Assembly (NCBI RefSeq): GCF_000429405.1
Contig: NZ_AUBU01000003.1
Span: forward strand, 372,001-436,000
Direction: 5' to 3'
DNA length: 64,000 nt
From: Algoriphagus marincola DSM 16067
GTDB taxonomy: Bacteria; Bacteroidota; Bacteroidia; Cytophagales; Cyclobacteriaceae
A model generated the notes under the pieces. That model saw only the letters and a list, made by a program, of their open reading frames with translations. It made no database searches and was not told the DNA's origin. Position 1 is the first letter of the stretch. Every line of letters begins with the position of its first letter. The position numbers were made by a program, and so were the translations under genes. This document shows positions 7,209-16,448 of this stretch, piece by piece.

Positions 7209-9965
7209 TTAAAGTGTCGGTAATAATACTCCGTTGATGACATGGACTACGCCATTTTCAATCGCGACGTCAGCTACTACTACATTGTAGGTATTTCCTT
7301 CTGCATCTGTCACGGTTACATTCGCTCCAGTTCTAGTCACAGTCAAGTCCTCTCCAGCAAGTGTAGGCACCGTCTGAGAACCTTCTGCAAGGTCAGTAGA
7401 AAATGCAACTGTAGGAACCACGTGGAATCCAAGTACTTTTTGTAATCCTTCCAAACCGATTGCATCAACCAATTCATCAAGATCTGCCACTCCAAGGGTA
7501 CCCAAAAGATCTACAAAGGCATCATTGGTAGGAGCGAATACAGTGATAGCTTCTGCATCAAGCAAAGTTTGTCCTAGTCCAGCAGCAGTCACCGCATCTA
7601 GTAGGACTGTCAAACCAGCATCTGTAGCCGCTTCAACTACATTTGGAAGATTTTCTTCAGGCAATAACACACCGTCAATGACATGGACTACTCCATTTTC
7701 GATCTCAACATCTGCTACAGCCACATTATAGGTATTCCCTCTTGCATCGGTTACTGTAACTGCATTTCCATTACGAGTAACAGTCAAATCCTCTCCTGCA
7801 AGTGTAGGAACGGTCTGAGCTCCTTCTGCCAAATCTGTGGAGAAAGCAACAGAAGGTACAACATGGAATCCAAGGATTCTTTGAAGTTCTTCGATACCTA
7901 CGGCATCAACCAATTCCTGAAGAGACCCTAGGCCTAATGCTCCAAGAAGATTTACAAAAGCATCATTGGTAGGTGCGAATACTGTGATTGCTTCAGCATC
8001 AAGTAGTGTTTGACCAAGACCGGCAGCGGTAACAGCATCCAAAAGAACAGTAAGACCTGCAGCTTCTGCAGCCTCGACAATATTCGGCACATCTGGCTCA
8101 TTCGCAGTAGGCAATACCACTCCGTCGATTACGTGAACTACACCATTTTCGATTGCTACGTCAGCAGCTACTACATTAAAGGTGTTTCCTCTGGCATCAG
8201 TCACAGTTACATTGGATCCAGTACGGGTAACTGTCAAGTCCTCACCAGCCAAAGTAGGTACTGTTTGTGCACCTTCCGCCAAATCAAAAAAGAATGCTGT
8301 TGCAGGCACTACATGGAAACCAAGGATTCGTGTCACTTCTTCAATTCCAACAGCAGCGACCAATTCCTGTAGAGAACCTAGGTTCAATGCAGCCAAAAGA
8401 TCAAGGAAAGCTTGATTGGTAGGAGCAAATACGGTGATAGCTTCAGCATCAAGAAGTGTTTGGCCAAGGTTAGCAGCAGTAACTGCATCCAAAAGAACAG
8501 TCAAACCAGCTGCTGTAGCTGCTTCTACTACGTTTGGAAGCGAGAACTCAGGTAAAAGCACTCCGTCGATCACATGAACAACTCCATTTTCAATGGCTAC
8601 GTCTGCGACTACTACATTTGCTGTGTTACCCAAAGCATCTGTCACAGTCACTCCGCTTTCACTAGCTTCTACTGTCAATTCCTGACCAGCTAGAGTCGTG
8701 AATGTATTGGTAGCTTCTAGATCTGTAGAGAAAGCTACTGCAGGTACTACGTGGAAACCTAGGATAGTCTGAAGATTTTCGATTCCTCCGATTTTAGCAA
8801 CCAATTGGTCTAAATTCTCTGCATCATAAGCAGCCAAAGCAGCTGCAAAAGCATCATTGGTTGGCGCAAAAACAGTCATTGCTTCTGCTCCTAACAAGGC
8901 TCCACCAAGATCGGCAGCAGTAACAGCATCAATCAGCGTGGTCAATCCAGCACTTTGTGCAGCTTCTACCACATTTGGAAGCATCAAATCAGGAAGCATC
9001 ACACCGTTAATTACATGGACTACACCATTTGCAATTTCGATATCTGCTGCAACCACTTGAGCTGTACGTCCTAGTTGATCGATAACAGTCACAGTTCCAC
9101 CAGCAACTTCAACGGTGATTTCTTGTCCGGATACGGTTGTGAAAGTATTGGTAGGCTGTAGATCGCCAGAAAAGGCTACTGCAGGCACTACATGGAATCC
9201 AAGTACAGCTTCTAAGTTTTCGATACCTCCAATTTTCAATACCAACTCATTTAAGTCAGCAGCATTGAAAACCTCCAAAGCAGCAGCAAAAGCTTCATTC
9301 GTTGGAGCAAAAACAGTAATAGCTCCAGCTGAAAGCAGAGTATTTGCCAATCCGTCAACTGCAGTCACCGCATCGAGTAAGGTAGTAAGACCAGCCTCAG
9401 TAGCTGCTTCTACCAAATTAGGAGCAGGCAATTCAATAGAAGGAATCAAAACACGGTCAATCACATGGACTACTCCGTTTTCGATTTCCACATCAGCCTG
9501 TACTACTCGCGCAGTATTTCCGGCAGCATCGATTACAGTTACGATACCTGGAGCACGGTTTACTACTAATTGCTGACCAGCTAAAGTGGTCACTACATTA
9601 GTCTCATTAAGTTGGTCTGAGAAAATTGTGTTTGGTACAACGTGAAAACCAAGGATGGTTTCAAGATTCATTGGACCTCCGATTTTTTCTACCAAATCAT
9701 TCAAATCTGTCGCTCCAAACTCAGTCAAAGCATTCGCAAAGGCATCGTTGGTTGGGGCGAAAACAGTAATTGCGCTTTGCGCTTGCAAAGTCGCTTCCAA
9801 GCCGGGAATAGCCCGAATGGATGTCACAAGAGTGGTCAAACCAGCATCCTCAGCTGCTTCTATGAGCGTGGGATAAGGTAAAGGGCCTTGATAGTCTTCA
9901 TTCTCACAAGCGACGAATGAAAAAAAGACGACCCCGACTAAAAGGTACTTTAAGAGTTTTGTCAT
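7209..9965 (-). CDS. Lipoprotein with six tandem fasciclin (FAS1) domains
   Basis: A lipoprotein signal peptide ends at C20 in the lipobox FVAC, so the protein is probably anchored in the outer membrane. The rest of the 918 residues is six head-to-tail FAS1 domains of about 147 residues. Each runs from an (N/P)-(L/V/I)-(V/I)-EAA...AGLT opening through ITVFAPTN and GFHVVP to VVHVI(D/N)GVLLP. FAS1 domains mediate adhesion between cells or to polymers. Domains 4-6 are the most alike, including at DNA level, which suggests recent duplication or gene conversion. A LytTR-like direct repeat lies 64-93 bases upstream and the LytS/LytR pair lies just downstream. Confidence 0.96.
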   Translation of the reverse strand: MTKLLKYLLVGVVFFSFVACENEDYQGPLPYPTLIEAAEDAGLTTLVTSIRAIPGLEATLQAQSAITVFAPTNDAFANALTEFGATDLNDLVEKIGGPMNLETILGFHVVPNTIFSDQLNETNVVTTLAGQQLVVNRAPGIVTVIDAAGNTARVVQADVEIENGVVHVIDRVLIPSIELPAPNLVEAATEAGLTTLLDAVTAVDGLANTLLSAGAITVFAPTNEAFAAALEVFNAADLNELVLKIGGIENLEAVLGFHVVPAVAFSGDLQPTNTFTTVSGQEITVEVAGGTVTVIDQLGRTAQVVAADIEIANGVVHVINGVMLPDLMLPNVVEAAQSAGLTTLIDAVTAADLGGALLGAEAMTVFAPTNDAFAAALAAYDAENLDQLVAKIGGIENLQTILGFHVVPAVAFSTDLEATNTFTTLAGQELTVEASESGVTVTDALGNTANVVVADVAIENGVVHVIDGVLLPEFSLPNVVEAATAAGLTVLLDAVTAANLGQTLLDAEAITVFAPTNQAFLDLLAALNLGSLQELVAAVGIEEVTRILGFHVVPATAFFFDLAEGAQTVPTLAGEDLTVTRTGSNVTVTDARGNTFNVVAADVAIENGVVHVIDGVVLPTANEPDVPNIVEAAEAAGLTVLLDAVTAAGLGQTLLDAEAITVFAPTNDAFVNLLGALGLGSLQELVDAVGIEELQRILGFHVVPSVAFSTDLAEGAQTVPTLAGEDLTVTRNGNAVTVTDARGNTYNVAVADVEIENGVVHVIDGVLLPEENLPNVVEAATDAGLTVLLDAVTAAGLGQTLLDAEAITVFAPTNDAFVDLLGTLGVADLDELVDAIGLEGLQKVLGFHVVPTVAFSTDLAEGSQTVPTLAGEDLTVTRTGANVTVTDAEGNTYNVVVADVAIENGVVHVINGVLLPTL

Positions 9966-10028
9966 AGCATGTTATGGTTAGTTTGCTTTCAAAACTCTGT
10001 ATAGACACAAATTGATTTCTGAATAATC

Positions 10029-10058
10029 GCGAACTGTAGATTTTTCACTGTGAACTGT
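10029..10058 (-). promoter_or_regulatory. Candidate LytTR operator upstream of the FAS1 gene
   Basis: On the minus strand two 9-base repeats, ACAGTTCAC (complement of 10050-10058) and ACAGTTCGC (complement of 10029-10037), start 21 bases apart, which leaves a 12-base spacer. Each fits the published LytTR half-site pattern (W-M-M-GTT-N-R-K) at eight of nine positions. The surrounding 21-base units match at 17 of 21 positions. The regulator encoded beside FAS1 is of the LytTR type. Confidence 0.55.
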
Positions 10059-10078
10059 AGAAGTTTCACCCTGAATTG

Positions 10079-10100
10079 AAAAAAGCCCCGGAGGGCTTTT
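10079..10100 (-). terminator. Rho-independent terminator of the pyk unit
   Basis: AAAAGCCC (10081-10088) pairs with GGGCTTTT (10093-10100) around a CGGA loop. On the minus strand the stem is followed by a T-run ending at 10079, about 62 bases past the pyk stop. Confidence 0.8.
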
Positions 10101-10162
10101 GATTCTAAATCCAATAAATGGAGATTGAAATGCAGTTTTAAACTCAGATCAGTCTCTACTTC

Positions 10163-11587
10163 TTAATTCACAATATGAATTTTGAGCATGTTGGTCTTGC
10201 CTTTGGCTTTGAGTGGCATACTGGCAGTATTGATAATGATATCACCAGAATTTACATGGTCATCACGCTTCAGGGTATTCTCGATATCTTCGAATGTAGC
10301 ATCTGTGGAAATTTGATTCTCATAGTAATAAGCCCGCACTCCCCATACCAAAGACATTTGAGTAATCAATTTTTGGTTTCTGGTGAAAACAAAAATACTT
10401 GCCTTTGGACGATGAGATGAAATTCGGAAAGCTGTAAAACCTGAAGAAGTAATCCCCACGATAGCTTTTGCCTTGACGTTTCTTGAAAGTCTGGAAGCCA
10501 TCAGGATGAGGTTATTGCTCAAGAAAGTCGGTGCACTTTCTGGGATTTTGTAGAGGTTGTGGTAAATATCTGAGTTATCTTCTAGATACTTGATAATGCT
10601 GGACATAGCCTTCACAGCATTCACAGGATATTTCCCTGAGGCTGTTTCGGCAGAAAGCATGACCGCATCCGCACCATCAAGAACCGCATTCGCCACATCA
10701 TTGGTTTCTGCCCTGGTAGGTCGTGGATTCGAGATCATACTTTCCATCATCTGGGTGGCGATAATGACTGGCTTGCAAGCAAGCTTACATTTCTCGACCA
10801 TTTTCTTTTGCCATAAAGGGACGATTTCTTGAGGCACTTCCACCCCTAGGTCTCCCCTAGCTACCATGATGGCATCTGTCGCTTCGATGATATCATCGAT
10901 ATTGTCCAAAGCCTCCGGTTTCTCGATTTTTGCCACAATCCTGCAGACTTTTCCCGCTTTTTGGATTCGCTCTCTCAAATCCGTGATATCATCTGCTGAT
11001 CTGACAAAAGAAAGCGCAATCCAATCTACCTCTTGCTCCAAACCAAAAACTAAATCTTCCAGATCCTTTTCGGTAAGAGAAGGGGCAGACACTTTCGTGT
11101 TGGGTAGGTTAATTCCCTTTCTGGACTTTAAAATACCACCGTGAACTACCGTACAATTTACATTTTTACCATCGGTATCCTCCACGATCAGCTCCAGATT
11201 CCCATCGTCAATCAAAATACGATCACCAGAAACCACATCGTTAGGCAGGTTTTGATAAACCGTAGATACCAAGGAAGCATTTCCCACCACAGGGTCATTG
11301 GTAATCGTGATTTTATTTCCGGGAACAATTTCAACTCCGTTATTCTCTACTTCTCCTACTCGGATTTTTGGACCTTGAAGATCCTGTAAAATACCAAGGT
11401 GTAGATTTTCTTCTTTATTGATTTTTCGGATAATTTCAATTACCTCTTTATGTATAGCATGACTACCGTGGGAAAAGTTAAGCCGAAATACATTGGCCCC
11501 AGCAGCTGCTAAGCTTTTGATCGTTTCATAATTATTGGAAGCAGGTCCAATGGTAGCAAGAATTTTGGTCTTGTTGAATTGATTCAT
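10163..11587 (-). CDS. pyk: Pyruvate kinase
   Basis: The enzyme converts phosphoenolpyruvate and ADP to pyruvate and ATP, the last step of glycolysis. The 474 residues show the TIM-barrel start KTKILATIGPAS with RLNFSHG, the active-site stretch VAKIEKPEA with its catalytic Lys, the metal-binding region MVARGDLGVE, and IATQMMESM. The C-terminal allosteric domain follows (about residues 355-474). It is the second gene of a two-gene unit: the IPExxxVDY-family gene ends two bases before its ATG, an arrangement that suggests co-transcription. A good terminator follows at 10079-10100. Confidence 0.98.
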   Translation of the reverse strand: MNQFNKTKILATIGPASNNYETIKSLAAAGANVFRLNFSHGSHAIHKEVIEIIRKINKEENLHLGILQDLQGPKIRVGEVENNGVEIVPGNKITITNDPVVGNASLVSTVYQNLPNDVVSGDRILIDDGNLELIVEDTDGKNVNCTVVHGGILKSRKGINLPNTKVSAPSLTEKDLEDLVFGLEQEVDWIALSFVRSADDITDLRERIQKAGKVCRIVAKIEKPEALDNIDDIIEATDAIMVARGDLGVEVPQEIVPLWQKKMVEKCKLACKPVIIATQMMESMISNPRPTRAETNDVANAVLDGADAVMLSAETASGKYPVNAVKAMSSIIKYLEDNSDIYHNLYKIPESAPTFLSNNLILMASRLSRNVKAKAIVGITSSGFTAFRISSHRPKASIFVFTRNQKLITQMSLVWGVRAYYYENQISTDATFEDIENTLKRDDHVNSGDIIINTASMPLKAKGKTNMLKIHIVN

Positions 11588-11589
11588 TA

Positions 11590-12018
11590 TTAATAGGTTA
11601 ATAGGTTTTCTTTTGATTTTAATTTCGAGATATCAAGCTTCATGACATTTTGTACATAAGGAATCTGCCGGAGATTGGAAACAAAAATTTGAGCGTCCAG
11701 TAGCTCTGTTTCATCTTGTACCAATAGAAAATAATCCATGGTCCTAAGTTCGGGGATTAAGTAAGATACATTTCTTTCAGAGGTGATTGCCTTGTTTTTC
11801 AGAAGCTGAATAAATCCATGAGGTAAAGAAAGGAAATATTGGCTAATTTTCAGATTGGGAGCAGACAAAAACTCCAATTCGATATCATCCTCCCGCGTCA
11901 GATCTAATTGAAGCGCACGATTAATCAGCCAGGCCATTTTGTAGTCCTTGACAGGAGATACAATACCCAAAAGCTCAAAATCATAGGTATGCTCAATTTC
12001 TAATCTGACTTTCTTCAT
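11590..12018 (-). CDS. IPExxxVDY family protein
   Basis: The 142-residue cytoplasmic protein matches the small Bacteroidota family named after its central motif; here the motif reads IPELRTMDY (about residues 87-95). The N-terminal part has a predicted helix-strand pattern containing DYKMAWLINRAL. There is no signal peptide or catalytic motif and the function of the family is unknown to me. It lies immediately upstream of pyk on the same strand and is probably co-transcribed with it. The gene is divergent from acpP across a 318-base gap. Confidence 0.85.
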   Translation of the reverse strand: MKKVRLEIEHTYDFELLGIVSPVKDYKMAWLINRALQLDLTREDDIELEFLSAPNLKISQYFLSLPHGFIQLLKNKAITSERNVSYLIPELRTMDYFLLVQDETELLDAQIFVSNLRQIPYVQNVMKLDISKLKSKENLLTY

Positions 12019-12336
12019 TTAGGCTTGGCAAGACTTAGCTCAAAGTTAGAAATAAAAAAATGACGAAAAATGAAGCAGCACCTCTTTCAGATTTTTTTTG
12101 GGAAAATAAGCCCTTGAAAAAAGGGCTAACAACAAACCAATCAAAAGGCTAGCTTCTTCGACAAAGATTGAAAAATCCTCAAATACTAGGAATATTGACC
12201 CCGAAATTTGAAGATTTTAATTAAATTTCTATGTTGAGTAACAAAGTTGGTAAAAAATTTACTTAGACCTTTTCTTTGCCTATTCGCTTTTAAATATATT
12301 TCTTTGCGGAGTGTTATTAACTAAACTGATCACAAA
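12019..12336. other. Divergent intergenic region between the IPExxxVDY gene and acpP
   Basis: No coding frame is convincing in this 318-base AT-rich stretch. It holds a hairpin, AGCCCTT (12109-12115) with AAGGGCT (12121-12127) around GAAAA, with no long T-run on either side. It also holds the likely acpP promoter near its right end. The remainder shows no structure that I can interpret. Confidence 0.6.
12275..12306 (+). promoter_or_regulatory. Predicted promoter of acpP
   Basis: TTTG at 12275-12278 is followed after 20 bases by TTTCTTTG at 12299-12306, one mismatch from the Bacteroidota -7 box TAnnTTTG. The predicted transcript would start about 25 bases before the acpP ATG. Confidence 0.5.
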
Positions 12337-12573
12337 ATGTCTGAAATTGCACAAAAAGTAAAAGCCATCATCGTAGACAAACTTGGCGTAGAAGAATCTG
12401 AAGTGACCATGGAAGCGAGCTTCACCAATGATTTGGGAGCTGACTCTCTTGACACTGTAGAACTGATCATGGAATTCGAAAAAGAATTCAACATCTCTAT
12501 TCCAGACGACCAAGCTGAGCAAATTGGCACTGTAGGTCAAGCTGTCTCTTACCTTGAGGCTAACGTAAAATAA
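12337..12573 (+). CDS. acpP: Acyl carrier protein
   Basis: This acidic 78-residue protein carries growing acyl chains on a 4'-phosphopantetheine arm during fatty acid synthesis. The attachment site is S37 in [10 protein letters not shown]. Length, charge and helix pattern are those of a standard ACP. It heads an acpP-fabF-rnc cluster, an order shared by many bacteria, and fabF follows after 19 bases. A Bacteroidota-type promoter lies about 30 bases upstream. Confidence 0.98.
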   Translation: MSEIAQKVKAIIVDKLGVEESEVTMEASFTNDLGADSLDTVELIMEFEKEFNISIPDDQAEQIGTVGQAVSYLEANVK

Positions 12574-12592
12574 TCATTCTTTCATTCATTTT

Positions 12593-13843
12593 ATGAATTT
12601 GAAACGAGTTGTAGTAACGGGTATAGGCGCCATCACTCCCATTGGCAATACTTCCGAAGAATTTTGGAAGGGATTGACAGCGGGCGTAAGTGGCGCTGCA
12701 CCTATTACCAAATTCGACGCATCACTTTTCAAAACCCAATTTGCCTGCGAAATCAAAAATCTCGATGTAGATAATTTTATCGACAGAAAAGAGGCAAGGA
12801 AAATGGATCCTTTCACGCAGTATGCCATGATCTCCGTAGATGAGGCGATGGCTGACTCAGGATTGGATTTGGACAAAATTGACAAAGCACGTGCAGGGGT
12901 AATTTGGGGATCTGGAATCGGTGGATTGCGTACATTCCAAGACGAGGTTACTAGCTTCGCTTTAGGAGATGGAACGCCTAGATTCAATCCTTTCTTTATT
13001 CCTAAGATGATTGCTGATATCAGTGCAGGTTTTATTTCCATCAAATATGGATTTAGAGGCCCTAACTTCGTCACCGTTTCGGCATGTGCTTCTGCCACTA
13101 ATGCGCTAATCGATGCATTTAATTACATCCGAATGGGCAAAGCTGATATTTTCATATCAGGTGGCTCTGAAGCTGCTGTAACCGAAGCAGGAATCGGTGG
13201 ATTCAATGCGATGAAAGCATTGTCGCAAAGAAACGATTCACCTGAAACAGCTTCTAGACCTTTTGATAAGGATAGAGATGGTTTTGTGTTGGGTGAAGGT
13301 GCCGGAGCTCTTATTCTTGAAGAGTATGAGCATGCAGTAGCGAGAGGTGCCAAAATCTATGCAGAGCTAGTCGGTGGTGGAATGTCAGCAGATGCAAATC
13401 ATATTACCGCTCCACATCCTGAGGGATTAGGAGCTAGCGAGGTGATGGAATCTGCATTGAAGGATGCCAATCTGAGTCCAGCGGATATTGATTATATCAA
13501 TGTGCATGGAACCTCCACTCCACTTGGTGATGTGAGTGAAACCAAAGCAATCCAAAAAGTATTCGGAGAACACGCTTACAAGCTCAATATCTCCAGTACC
13601 AAGTCCATGACTGGTCACTTATTGGGAGCTGCAGGAGCTATCGAGGCGATCGCTTCTATCATGGCTATCAAACATGGGATTATTCCTCCGACGATCAACC
13701 ATTTCACGGATGATGAAACCCTTGATCCCAAACTTAATTTGACATTTAATCAGGCTCAAAAGCGTGATGTAAATGTCGCTTTGAGTAATACCTTCGGTTT
13801 TGGCGGACACAATTGTTCTGTCATCTTTAAGAAAATAAACTGA
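12593..13843 (+). CDS. fabF: Beta-ketoacyl-ACP synthase II
   Basis: This condensing enzyme elongates acyl-ACP with malonyl-ACP in the cytoplasm. The 416-residue length is standard. The catalytic triad is visible: C165 in VSACASATN, H305 in VHGTSTPLGD and H342 in MTGHLLGAAGA. The C-terminal SNTFGFGGHN is the usual FabF ending. It follows acpP and is followed seven bases later by rnc, so the three are likely one transcript. Confidence 0.98.
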   Translation: MNLKRVVVTGIGAITPIGNTSEEFWKGLTAGVSGAAPITKFDASLFKTQFACEIKNLDVDNFIDRKEARKMDPFTQYAMISVDEAMADSGLDLDKIDKARAGVIWGSGIGGLRTFQDEVTSFALGDGTPRFNPFFIPKMIADISAGFISIKYGFRGPNFVTVSACASATNALIDAFNYIRMGKADIFISGGSEAAVTEAGIGGFNAMKALSQRNDSPETASRPFDKDRDGFVLGEGAGALILEEYEHAVARGAKIYAELVGGGMSADANHITAPHPEGLGASEVMESALKDANLSPADIDYINVHGTSTPLGDVSETKAIQKVFGEHAYKLNISSTKSMTGHLLGAAGAIEAIASIMAIKHGIIPPTINHFTDDETLDPKLNLTFNQAQKRDVNVALSNTFGFGGHNCSVIFKKIN

Positions 13844-13850
13844 TTACCAG

Positions 13851-14591
13851 TTGAATTTGCTGAAGCGTCTGGGAATTCAAAACTTATTTCTGAGTAAAAA
13901 AGACAAAAGGCTTGCCTCCTCCATCAAAATGATGACTGGAGGCAAGCCTTTTAATATTTCCCTCTATCAACTGGCCTTGACTCCGGCGGCTTTGGGGGAA
14001 TCAAGCCCACAAGGATATCGAGTAAGCAATGAGCGCTTAGAGTTTTTAGGTGATGCCGTTCTCGGTTCAGTCATTGCCGAATACCTTTTCCAAAAATACC
14101 CCTTACGGGATGAGGGCTTTCTCACCGAAACTCGCTCCAAACTTGTCAATCGAGAAAGCCTCAACCAGACCGGAATCAAAATCGGTATCAAAAATATGCT
14201 CTGGGAGTATATTGAGGATAGACCCTTTACTGCAAATAAATCTCTCTATGGGGATATTTTGGAAGCGATGATCGGAGCCATTTATTTGGACAGGGGTCAT
14301 GCTTTCACCAAGAATTTTATCCTGCAGCGCATCCTCCTTCACTTTGATATCCAAGGGATGATCGCAACCACCTCCAATTACAAATCAAAAATCATCGAGT
14401 GGACTCAAAAGGAAAATAAGGAAGTGGATTTTAAGATAATTGAAATCAATGGCAACCAGCGGTACAAAGAGTTTGTTGTAGCTTTGAGAATAGAAAATCG
14501 AGACGTAGCCGTTGGAAAAGGCCCCACTAAAAAGAAAGCAGAACAGGAGGCCTCCAAAATTGCCTGCGAACAATTAAAAATCCCCCATTAG
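13851..14591 (+). CDS. rnc: Ribonuclease III
   Basis: This enzyme cleaves double-stranded RNA, for example in rRNA precursors. The catalytic signature NERLEFLGDAVL spans residues 60-71, and the second acidic cluster is in GDILEAMIGAIYLD. A double-stranded RNA-binding domain occupies about residues 175-245 and contains GPTKKKAEQEAS. The length of 246 residues is typical. The TTG at 13851 is the only start in reach that keeps the N-terminal helix; it lies seven bases after fabF. The acpP-fabF-rnc order is widely conserved. Confidence 0.97.
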   Translation: MNLLKRLGIQNLFLSKKDKRLASSIKMMTGGKPFNISLYQLALTPAALGESSPQGYRVSNERLEFLGDAVLGSVIAEYLFQKYPLRDEGFLTETRSKLVNRESLNQTGIKIGIKNMLWEYIEDRPFTANKSLYGDILEAMIGAIYLDRGHAFTKNFILQRILLHFDIQGMIATTSNYKSKIIEWTQKENKEVDFKIIEINGNQRYKEFVVALRIENRDVAVGKGPTKKKAEQEASKIACEQLKIPH

Positions 14592-14609
14592 AATTCCCCT
14601 TCAATCAGT

Positions 14610-16442
14610 ATGAAATTAGCACTTGCCACAGTCAATCAGACACCGCTAGACTGGACGGGAAATCTCCAGCGAATCATTGCTGCAACCGACCAAGCAAAGA
14701 AAGAAGGTGCAAGACTTATTTTTTTTCCTGAGCTCTGTATTACTGGTTATGGCTCAGAGGATCTATTCCTCAGCTATTGGTACCCTGCAAAAGCTTTAGA
14801 CCAAGTCCAATTGCTGCTACCTCATAGCCAAGGTGTAACGATCGCAGTAGGTCTCCCCTACCGAATCCAAGACAAGGTCTACAATACCATGGCCTTGCTA
14901 GAAGATGGTGAATTGAAAGGCTTTGTTGCCAAGCAGTTTATGGCAATCGACGGTGTTCACTATGAATTTCGCTGGTTTACTCCCTGGAAAGCCAATGAAC
15001 AGATCGAAGTTGATTTCTTTGGAGAGAAAATCCCCTTTGGCGATATCACTTTCGAAAAGGAAGGAATTCATTACGGATTTGAGATCTGTGAAGATGCTTG
15101 GAGAGGAAAAGAAAGACCGGGCTATAGACTTTGTGAACGCAAAGTAGATTTGATCATCAGTCCCAGTGCAAGCCATTTTGCTATGGGCAAAACACTTGAG
15201 CGCAAGCAATTAATCGAAGACAGCTCAAAGATTTTTGACTGCTTCTATGCCTATGTGAATCTCCTTGGAAATGAGTCAGGAAGGATGATTTTTGATGGAG
15301 AGGCGCTTTTCGCTAAGTCGGGAAAAATTCTTTGTCGAAATCAACTTCTTTCATTTCAAGACTATCAGGTCATGACCTTCGACTACCAGGATGAGGAGCA
15401 AGAAATTGCAGAAATCCATCCTAAGGAGTGGGAGTTTGCTCAAGCTTCTGCCTTGGGTCTTTTTGATTACCTAAGAAAAAGTAAAAGCAAAGGCTTTGTA
15501 CTTTCACTTTCCGGTGGAGCAGACTCCTCAACCATTGCTGTATTGGTTGCAGAGATGGTCCGCAGAGGTCTTGAAGAGCTGGGATTACAAGCATTCTGTC
15601 AAAAGATTGGTTTAAGAGAGTGGGGAAATTTTTCAGCAGATCCTGAAAAGCTGCTGGTAAATAAACTCCTAACCACGGCGTACCAAGGTACTTCCAATTC
15701 ATCCAAAGACACTTTTGAAAGTGCTAAATCTTTGGCTGATAGTCTTGGGGCTAAATTTTACCACTGGACAATTGATGAGGAGGTTTCGTCCTACACCACC
15801 AAGATCGAAAATGCCTTGGGAAGGAAGCTGACTTGGGAAAAGGATGATATTACATTGCAAAACATTCAGGCACGAGCACGTTCTCCGATTATTTGGATGC
15901 TAGCCAATATCAACAATGCACTGCTTTTAGCTACTTCCAACCGATCCGAAGGTGATTTAGGCTATACAACTATGGATGGTGACACGAGTGGTAGTATTTC
16001 GCCCATTGCAGCTGTAGATAAATATTTCGTGCTCCATTGGCTAAGGTGGGCGGAGAAAAACCTGAATCGCTCTGGTCTCAAAAAAGTCAACTCCCTTAAG
16101 CCTACTGCCGAACTTCGACCAAGTGAACGAAGACAAACGGATGAGAAGGACCTGATGCCCTATTCGCTGATTGTGGAAATTGAAAAACTAGCGATTCGGG
16201 ATAGACGATCCCCCATGGACATTTATTGGCTCTTAAAAGAAGAACTGGATCTGAATCCAGAAGAATTGAAAGGTTATGTAAAAAAATTCTTTCAACTTTG
16301 GGCAAGGAATCAGTGGAAGCGGGAAAGACTCGCTCCTTCCTTTCATTTGGATCAATTCAATGTTGACCCTAAAACTTGGTACCGATTCCCTATCCTTTCC
16401 CAAGGATTCTCAGAAGAACTCGCACAATTGGAAAAAGCTTAA
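14610..16442 (+). CDS. nadE: Glutamine-dependent NAD+ synthetase
   Basis: The last enzyme of NAD synthesis amidates nicotinate adenine dinucleotide using ammonia from glutamine. The N-terminal nitrilase-like glutaminase domain (about residues 1-265) shows the catalytic Glu in FPELCITGYG and Cys in FEICEDAW. The synthetase domain begins at about residue 285 with the PP-loop SLSGGADSST near residue 300 and has the ATSNRSEGDLGYTTMDGD stretch. The 610-residue two-domain form is normal for glutamine-dependent enzymes. It lies 18 bases after rnc and six before lgt. Confidence 0.96.
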   Translation: MKLALATVNQTPLDWTGNLQRIIAATDQAKKEGARLIFFPELCITGYGSEDLFLSYWYPAKALDQVQLLLPHSQGVTIAVGLPYRIQDKVYNTMALLEDGELKGFVAKQFMAIDGVHYEFRWFTPWKANEQIEVDFFGEKIPFGDITFEKEGIHYGFEICEDAWRGKERPGYRLCERKVDLIISPSASHFAMGKTLERKQLIEDSSKIFDCFYAYVNLLGNESGRMIFDGEALFAKSGKILCRNQLLSFQDYQVMTFDYQDEEQEIAEIHPKEWEFAQASALGLFDYLRKSKSKGFVLSLSGGADSSTIAVLVAEMVRRGLEELGLQAFCQKIGLREWGNFSADPEKLLVNKLLTTAYQGTSNSSKDTFESAKSLADSLGAKFYHWTIDEEVSSYTTKIENALGRKLTWEKDDITLQNIQARARSPIIWMLANINNALLLATSNRSEGDLGYTTMDGDTSGSISPIAAVDKYFVLHWLRWAEKNLNRSGLKKVNSLKPTAELRPSERRQTDEKDLMPYSLIVEIEKLAIRDRRSPMDIYWLLKEELDLNPEELKGYVKKFFQLWARNQWKRERLAPSFHLDQFNVDPKTWYRFPILSQGFSEELAQLEKA

Positions 16443-16448
16443 TATCCC

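Noticed and set aside
9115-9576. Long open frames on the plus strand inside the FAS1 gene
   Set aside because: They are antisense shadows caused by the repeated, Ala-rich codons of FAS1; they have no start context and no family-like sequence.
7209-9965. Regular repeats at about 440-base spacing that could look like a repeat array or mobile element
   Set aside because: They are in frame within one gene and encode FAS1 domains; no inverted ends or target duplications are seen.
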